In this document: positions 59,368-64,000 of the stretch, piece by piece | Layout of the letters: each line of letters opens with the position of its first letter | How positions within the stretch are numbered: position 1 is the stretch's first letter | Origin: Rhodococcus opacus B4 | GTDB taxonomy: Bacteria; Actinomycetota; Actinomycetes; Mycobacteriales; Mycobacteriaceae | Length of the DNA: 64,000 nucleotides | Assembly (NCBI RefSeq): GCF_000010805.1 | Contig: NC_012522.1 | Span: forward strand, 7,564,001-7,628,000 | Direction: 5' to 3' | Program-made: the position numbers and the translations under genes | Notes under the pieces: model-generated | What the model saw: the letters and a program-made list of their open reading frames with translations, nothing else | The model's database searches: none | Told to the model about the DNA's origin: nothing

Positions 59368-59445
59368 AAAAGTGTCTGTAATCCTGTATTACATGACCGG
59401 AATCGGTATCAGGTAGGGTGTAGTAGTCCCATCAACTACATGCAC

Positions 59446-59505
59446 AACCCGCGATACAGCACGGCATCGATGGTAGAGGGCCGTCAACTACAGCGTGTCG
59501 TTGGG
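59446..59505. repeat. attR, 60-bp direct repeat at the right prophage end
   Basis: Identical to attL (40438-40497). It carries a 17-base copy of the beginning of ctaA that leads nowhere. The host gene upstream of ctaA ends 27 bases beyond it. Confidence 0.97.
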
Positions 59506-59531
59506 CCGGTGGCGGCGCGGCCGACTCCGTG

Positions 59532-60968
59532 CTACTCGCCGCGAATGCGCAGGATGCCGGTCACCGTGCCCTGCCAGAAGTCGCCGGTGTCGGTCACCAG
59601 TCCGGACATCTGCAGGGTGTCGTTGACCGCGGTCCCGGGGAGCGGGCTGGTGTGCTCGACCGAGCCGTCGGACGGGTCGATCACCGCGAACGCGAAACCG
59701 TCCAGGGGCGTCGTGACGTCGAATCCCTGACGGATCACGGTGTACAGCAGGCCGTCGCCGGTCGACAGGTGCGGGACCGCGGCGCTGCGGACGTCGTTGC
59801 TCCACACCTGGTGGCAGCCGATCGGGTCGATGTCCACCCGGGTCATGCCGCCGGTGAAGGGCGCGTTCGTCGGAACGGCCGGTCCCGCCCCGTCCGGAAC
59901 GGTGGGATACGGGTAGCCGTACGTCCCGGCGACGTACACCGAGTTGCCGATGCCGATCGGGGAGTTCTCGCTGCCGCCCGGATTGTCGAGCACCGGGAGC
60001 GTGCAGATCTCGTCGCCGGAATCGGCGCGGAAGACCCGGAGGTTCACCTGCGGGTCGGCGTTGTCGACGATCGCGACGAAATCGCTGCCGGTCGACGGCC
60101 CGAAGTAGGTGGGGGTGGAGCCGGTGCCGTGGCTGAGCTGCCCCGGTTTCCGGCCCGGTCCGCGGTCGTATTCGCGGCGCCAGTCCAGACGGACCTCGCC
60201 GTCGCGGAGCGCGAACTGGTACAGGGCGTGGGTGGTCGCGACCGCGGCGCCGGCGGGAGAGGTGGAGATGCTGTTCTGCACCTGCTCGCCCGCGGCCAGC
60301 GGCAGGGTGTGCGCGACACCGCCGCGATCCACGGCTCCGACGACGCCGCCGCCCGTCGCGAACCAGACGTTGCCCTGCCAGTCCGGCGTCAGCCCGGTGA
60401 CGCTGTCGTCCTGGGGAACGCTGCCGGACAGGTCGACGTGTGAATCGACGGTGAGCCGCCATCGGCCGCCGGGGTCCTTCGCATGCCCGAGGCGCAGGAG
60501 CTGACGGTTGCCGTCGACGACGACGAGGCGGTTGTCGTTGTCGAGGAACGCGTACACGCCGCCGAGCAGGCTGCCCTTCGCCAGCGCGAACGTGGCGAGC
60601 GAGCCTCCGAACGGCGCCGCGGGGGCGGCGGGGTCGATCAGGTGCACGGTGGGAACCTGGCCGGCCACGGACGTGCACAGTGCGACGACGTGGCGGTCGG
60701 AACCCTGCAGGAGGGTCGGGCACGCCGACACCAGCGGGTACGCGGACAGCGTGACGGGGCCGGCACCGGGACCGGGCAGCGGAGTCACGTCGGTGGACCC
60801 GGCGTCGCCGTGCATCGTGGACGTGCCCGCGGGCCCGAGGAACGGATTCGGCGAGGCGGGCGGACCCCACTGCGGGGCGGCGCCCGCGGGCAGCGCGCCA
60901 CCGCAGAGGACGGCGAGCAGGACTGCGAGAACGGTGCCGGCGCGGCGGGCTGTGGGTCGGCGGATCAC
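59532..60968 (-). CDS. Secreted beta-propeller-like protein of the ABC transporter/ctaA operon
   Basis: The 478-aa protein begins with a Sec signal (RRPTARRAGTVLAVLLAVLC, then GGALPAGAAP, cleavage near GAA-P). The mature part is made of repeated beta-strand units with WRWRLTVDSH-like and DWQGNVWFATGGGVVGAVDR motifs, as in PQQ/SMP-30-like propellers, and ends LPGTAVNDTLQMSGLVTDTG. GTG 60968 overlaps the stop of the permease gene. It lies between the ABC genes and ctaA on the same strand. Its function is unknown; a periplasmic sensor or substrate-binding role is possible. Confidence 0.78.
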   Translation of the reverse strand: MIRRPTARRAGTVLAVLLAVLCGGALPAGAAPQWGPPASPNPFLGPAGTSTMHGDAGSTDVTPLPGPGAGPVTLSAYPLVSACPTLLQGSDRHVVALCTSVAGQVPTVHLIDPAAPAAPFGGSLATFALAKGSLLGGVYAFLDNDNRLVVVDGNRQLLRLGHAKDPGGRWRLTVDSHVDLSGSVPQDDSVTGLTPDWQGNVWFATGGGVVGAVDRGGVAHTLPLAAGEQVQNSISTSPAGAAVATTHALYQFALRDGEVRLDWRREYDRGPGRKPGQLSHGTGSTPTYFGPSTGSDFVAIVDNADPQVNLRVFRADSGDEICTLPVLDNPGGSENSPIGIGNSVYVAGTYGYPYPTVPDGAGPAVPTNAPFTGGMTRVDIDPIGCHQVWSNDVRSAAVPHLSTGDGLLYTVIRQGFDVTTPLDGFAFAVIDPSDGSVEHTSPLPGTAVNDTLQMSGLVTDTGDFWQGTVTGILRIRGE

Positions 60969-61759
60969 GTGAATCGGAACGTCCTCGCCGCCAGGGCCCC
61001 CGCGGCCGCCCCCCAGACGGCGAGGACCACGACGCTGAGCAGATCCACCGATCCCGACAGGGCGGCGTCGAGGGCGTGCGCGAGCGCTCCGGACGGAATC
61101 AGCCGGGCCCCGGTGTGCAGGAGCCAGGGGAGTTCGCCGGTGGCGAACACCACACTGCCGACGCCGACCATCACGAACCACAGGATGTTGGCGAGGGCGA
61201 GGACGATGTCGGCGCGGAGGGTGCCGCCGAGCAGCAGGCCCATCGCCGCGAACGTCACGGTACCCAGGGCGATGATCACCGCGCCGAGGAGGAGTCCCCA
61301 CGCACTGGGACGCCAGCCGAGTGCCAGTCCGATCGCACCGAGGAGGACGGATTGCAGGGCGACGACGATGACCACGGCGGCGCTCTTCCCGGCGATGATT
61401 CCCCACGTCGGCAGGGGAGTCGCGCCGAGCCGTTTGAGGGCGCCGTACCGGCGGTCGAAACCGACCGCGATCGCCTGCCCGGTGAACGCGGTGGACATCA
61501 CCGCCACCATCATCACGGCGGGCACCACCTTGTCGACCCGCGACGTGCCGAGGTCGCCGATGGGCAGCAGGCACAGCCCGATCAGCAGCGTGATCGGGAT
61601 GAACATCGTCAGCAGCAGCTGTTCGCCGTTGCGCAGGAGCAGTTTCAGCTCGAGCGCGGTCTGCGCCCGCAGCATGACCGCCGCGCCGCTCGGGCGGGGG
61701 TCGGGGGTGAACGTGCCGGGGGCGAACCGATTCTCCGTCAGACGGTCACTGGTGCTCAT
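60965..61759 (-). CDS. ABC-2 type transporter permease
   Basis: The 264-aa membrane protein has six predicted helices and the ABC-2 pattern: MLRAQTALELKLLLRNGEQL before the first helix, AVMMVAVMSTAFTGQAIAVG, FDRRYGALKRLGATPLPTW and ILWFVMVGVGSVVFATGELP. It pairs with the ATPase encoded just upstream. ATG 61759 has GAGGGG 6 bases upstream; ATG 61765 overlaps the ATPase stop and would add two residues. The cargo is unknown. Homologues sit beside ctaA and mptB in mycobacteria. Confidence 0.88.
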   Translation of the reverse strand: MSTSDRLTENRFAPGTFTPDPRPSGAAVMLRAQTALELKLLLRNGEQLLLTMFIPITLLIGLCLLPIGDLGTSRVDKVVPAVMMVAVMSTAFTGQAIAVGFDRRYGALKRLGATPLPTWGIIAGKSAAVVIVVALQSVLLGAIGLALGWRPSAWGLLLGAVIIALGTVTFAAMGLLLGGTLRADIVLALANILWFVMVGVGSVVFATGELPWLLHTGARLIPSGALAHALDAALSGSVDLLSVVVLAVWGAAAGALAARTFRFT

Positions 61760-61761
61760 CG

Positions 61762-62706
61762 TCATCCCCTCAGTTCCCGGCCGGTGAGTTCGAGAAAGAC
61801 GTCCTCGAGGCTGCGCTGGTCGACGCGGATGTCGCTGATCAGGGCGTCCAGATCGGCGCACCACGACGCCACCGAGGCCACCACCTTCGGGTCGATCGGC
61901 CCTTCGACGAGGTAGGTGCCCGGTCCGGACTCGGCCACCCGGAATCCGTCGGGGAGTGTTCTCGCGAGGGGCCCGGTGTCCAGGCCGGCGGGCGCGGTGA
62001 GCCGCAACTGGCCTTCGGCGCCGCGGCTGGTGACCTCGGCGGGCGTTCCGGCGGCGACGATCGACCCGTGGTCGATGATGACGAGCCGGTCCGCGAGTTC
62101 CTCGGCCTCGTCCATCAGATGGGTCGTCAGCAGCACGCTGACGCCGTCGCGGCGCAGCGCGTCGATCAGTTCCCACACCAGCAGGCGGGCCTGGGCGTCG
62201 AGCCCGGCGGTGGGCTCGTCGAGGAAGACCAGTTCGGGGCGGCCCACCAGCGCGCACGCCAGGGACAGGCGCTGCTGCTGTCCGCCGGACAGCCGGCGGT
62301 ACGGGGTGCGACGCGAATCCTCGAGGCCGAGGCTGCGCAGCAGCCAGTCGGGGTCGAGGGGGTCGGCGGAGTACGCGGCGACGAGGTCGAGCATCTCGCC
62401 GGCGCGGGAACCGGGGTACGCGCCGCCGCCCTGCAGCATCACACCGATCCGGGCCCGGACGGCGCCGGCATCCACGACGGGATCGAGTCCGAGGACGCGG
62501 ACGGTGCCGCTGTCCGGGCGGACGAAACCCTCGCACATCTCGACGGTGGTGGTCTTACCCGCGCCGTTGGGACCGAGCAACGCCACGACCTGTGCCGGTT
62601 CGACGGTGAGATCGAGCCCGTCGACGGCCCTCACGCCGTCGAACGTCTTCACCACGCCTTCCAGGCGTACAGCAGGTTGCGCCGATCCGGGCGTTCGCGA
62701 GGTCAC
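61762..62706 (-). CDS. ABC transporter ATP-binding protein
   Basis: The 314-aa ATPase has all motifs: Walker A GPNGAGKTTTVEMCEG, Q-loop VMLQGGGAYPG, signature RLSGGQQQRLSLA, Walker B LVFLDEPTAGLD and the switch His in LTTHLMDEAEELADR. The C-terminal 90 residues are the extra domain of the DrrA-type exporters. It lies 7 bases after the mannosyltransferase stop and overlaps the permease gene, so the complex is made from one message. Export of a lipid or drug-like molecule is inferred from the subfamily. Confidence 0.93.
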   Translation of the reverse strand: MTSRTPGSAQPAVRLEGVVKTFDGVRAVDGLDLTVEPAQVVALLGPNGAGKTTTVEMCEGFVRPDSGTVRVLGLDPVVDAGAVRARIGVMLQGGGAYPGSRAGEMLDLVAAYSADPLDPDWLLRSLGLEDSRRTPYRRLSGGQQQRLSLACALVGRPELVFLDEPTAGLDAQARLLVWELIDALRRDGVSVLLTTHLMDEAEELADRLVIIDHGSIVAAGTPAEVTSRGAEGQLRLTAPAGLDTGPLARTLPDGFRVAESGPGTYLVEGPIDPKVVASVASWCADLDALISDIRVDQRSLEDVFLELTGRELRG

Positions 62707-62712
62707 GGGGAA

Positions 62713-64000
62713 TCAGCGTAAGCCCTGGCCGGGTGTGACCCGGCCGGTGCCCCGGCTTTCCGCGCCGGCATCGTCCCGGGGCGGATCCTGCGGTTCCGGT
62801 GCGGCGGGCTGCTGCCCCGGACCGACCCGCCACGGCAGGCGGTTGCGGGTGATCACGATCAGCGTTCCGGCGGTAAAGATGGTGGCGATGGCGGCCTGCA
62901 CGATGACGAACGGCTGGTACTCGCCGCCGTTCGGCATGAGGATGACGCTGACGATGGACGAGAAGGCGATCGCGGGGACGCGGAAGGCGGGTGCGGTGGC
63001 CCAGGCGGCGAGCGGCAGGACCGCCCACAGCAGATACCAGGGCTGCACCACGGGGAACAGCAGGACGACCGCGCCGAGGGACAGTCCGAGCGCGCCGACC
63101 GCGTGGATGCGGCCGACGAGGGTGGCGACGAGCATCCGGAGTGTGATGAACGCCGCAGCGACGGCGGCGATCGGCCGGGTCAGGCTCAGCACCGCCGTCG
63201 TGTGATCGCCGAGGCCCAGCAGGACCCCGGCCAGTCCGGTGCCGAGGCCGAGGAGCGTGGGTATCGACATCCAGCTGCGGACCGCGTTCGCCGTGCCGAG
63301 CGTGTGCACCCAGCCGATGCCGAGTCCGCTGGACGTGCTGATCACGAGGGTGACCACCAGGGCCACGCCGCCGAGCAGGGCGGCCGCGGTGAGCACCGCT
63401 TTCGGAGTTCCGCCCCATCGCCGGGCCAGCGCCATCCCGACGAACCCCAGCGCGAGGAGGGAGGGAATCTTGATCGTCGACGACAGGGCGATGAGCGCCG
63501 CCCCCGACAGCAGCAGGAGAAGGGACTGCCCGCGGATCGGTTCCGACCGTTCGACGGCCCGCAGCGCCAGTTCGATCCCGGCCAGCATGAGGCCGAGCAT
63601 CAGCGCCTCGTTGTGGATCCCGGCGACCAGGTGGAACAGCAGCAGGGGGTTGGCGGCGCCCAGCCAGAGGGCGCTGACCTCCGCGACGCCGCAGCGGCGC
63701 GCGAGGCGGGGGAGCGCCCACACGATCATGGCCACACCGGCGAGGGCGAGCAGCCGGTGCAGGAAGATTCCCGCGACGATGTTCTCGCCGGTCAGCCAGC
63801 TGATCCCGCGCCCCATCCAGAGGAACAGCGGGCCGTACGGCGCGGGAGTGTCCCGCCAGATCGTCGGCACGGTGCGGGTCAGGACGTGATCGACGCCGAG
63901 AGCGCCCGCCGGACCGATGGCGTACGGGTCGAGCCCGCGGGCCGCGATCTCGCTCTGCGCGAGGTACGAGTACACGTCCTTGCTGAACATCGGCGGCGCG
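62713..64000 (-). CDS. mptB: MptB-like alpha-(1->6) mannopyranosyltransferase (partial)
   Basis: The gene runs off the right edge; 429 codons including the stop are visible and the N-terminus is missing. It is a GT-C-fold polyprenyl-phosphate-mannose-dependent transferase with many membrane helices. FSKDVYSYLAQSEIAARGLD, YAPYGPLF-like APYGPLFLWMGRGISWLTGE and NPLLLFHLVAGIHNEALMLG are family features of MptA/MptB, which build the mannan core of lipomannan and lipoarabinomannan. The C-terminal tail is Arg/Pro-rich and cytoplasmic. The ABC-mptB neighbourhood matches mycobacteria and supports the call. Confidence 0.85.
   Translation of the reverse strand, partial: APPMFSKDVYSYLAQSEIAARGLDPYAIGPAGALGVDHVLTRTVPTIWRDTPAPYGPLFLWMGRGISWLTGENIVAGIFLHRLLALAGVAMIVWALPRLARRCGVAEVSALWLGAANPLLLFHLVAGIHNEALMLGLMLAGIELALRAVERSEPIRGQSLLLLLSGAALIALSSTIKIPSLLALGFVGMALARRWGGTPKAVLTAAALLGGVALVVTLVISTSSGLGIGWVHTLGTANAVRSWMSIPTLLGLGTGLAGVLLGLGDHTTAVLSLTRPIAAVAAAFITLRMLVATLVGRIHAVGALGLSLGAVVLLFPVVQPWYLLWAVLPLAAWATAPAFRVPAIAFSSIVSVILMPNGGEYQPFVIVQAAIATIFTAGTLIVITRNRLPWRVGPGQQPAAPEPQDPPRDDAGAESRGTGRVTPGQGLR

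Larger units (their letters stand above)
59251..59445. other. Right-end non-coding region of the prophage
   Basis: About 195 bases after the last tail gene. It holds a small hairpin GCTTC-GAAA-GAAGC (59265-59278), a larger hairpin at 59312-59350, a TATAAT at 59362-59367 reading towards attR, and a dyad TGTAAT/ATTACA at 59377-59393. After excision and circularisation this would lie directly upstream of the integrase, so it may hold integrase arm sites and the int promoter. Confidence 0.55.
40438..59505 (+). mobile_element. Integrated 19-kb siphovirus-like prophage in the 5' end of ctaA
   Basis: The element is 19,008 bp from repeat start to repeat start. It carries a tyrosine integrase at one end, a packaging, head and tail module in HK97-like order, and a fibre cassette. 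All genes are on the plus strand. Base composition is strikingly lower in G+C than the flanks and changes exactly at the repeats. There is no recognisable endolysin, holin with certainty, CI-type repressor or replication protein. Ribosome sites of AGGAGG type, TATAAT -10 boxes and T-tailed hairpins are frequent inside and rare outside, so it has kept its own expression signals. Confidence 0.95.

Overview
The window is a piece of a high-GC actinobacterial chromosome, most likely Rhodococcus or a close relative in the Mycobacteriales, interrupted by a 19-kb low-GC prophage. The host assignment rests on gene order that follows the Mycobacterium tuberculosis map (carB-pyrF-mihF-gmk-rpoZ-coaBC-metK-priA; fmt-rsmB-rpe-ribD-ribE-ribBA-ribH; uvrC-rapZ-yvcK-whiA-gap-pgk-tpiA-secG-ppc; pgl-opcA-zwf-tal-tkt; ctaB; ctaA-ABC-mptB). 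It is supported by actinobacterial families (MihF, OpcA, a mycofactocin-type SDR, a helicase-degenerate PriA, MptB-like GT-C) and frequent GTG starts. The species cannot be fixed from this window alone.

Host part 1 (1-40454). Pyrimidine synthesis (carB end, pyrF) leads into mIHF, guanylate kinase, RNA polymerase omega, coenzyme A synthesis, SAM synthetase and PriA. A PadR regulator with a perfect palindromic operator and a secreted lipase follow. Next come fmt and rsmB, an SDR preceded by two KstR-type operators, and the riboflavin cluster with rpe. The uvrC-rapZ-yvcK-whiA group precedes lower glycolysis (gap-pgk-tpiA), secG and ppc. The oxidative and non-oxidative pentose phosphate genes run leftwards as one tight operon (tkt-tal-zwf-opcA-pgl). 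ctaB (heme O synthase), a quinone oxidoreductase, a small conserved protein and ctaA (heme A synthase) complete this part.

Prophage (40438-59505). A perfect 60-bp direct repeat (attL 40438-40497, attR 59446-59505) brackets a region that is by eye about half A+T, with AGGAGG-type ribosome sites and TATAAT promoters, unlike the flanks. Every gene points rightwards. The order is: a short tyrosine integrase next to attL; a block of small unknown genes; a tail-fibre cassette with a collagen-like protein; an HNH nuclease; a non-coding region with a perfect 177-bp tandem duplication; then TerS, TerL, portal, a fused protease/major capsid gene with an internal start, connector genes, tail tube, two chaperone-like genes, tape measure and a large minor tail protein. 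I find no endolysin, no CI/Cro-type repressor and no recognisable replication gene, so the element is either a very small phage with unrecognised functions or a dependent or decaying one. If the packaging site is the non-coding block before TerS, the linear virion genome would run TerS to tail, attP, integrase, small genes and fibres.

Host part 2 (59506-64000). Leftward genes for a secreted beta-propeller-like protein, an ABC permease, an ABC ATPase and a truncated MptB-like mannosyltransferase continue the strand and order of ctaA. Removing the prophage places ctaA about 70 bp behind the secreted-protein gene, so the insertion appears to have cut ctaA away from its operon. The most interesting points are this integration site, the tape-measure gene with no normal start codon lying in frame behind two amber codons, the nested capsid start, and the duplicated 177-bp module.
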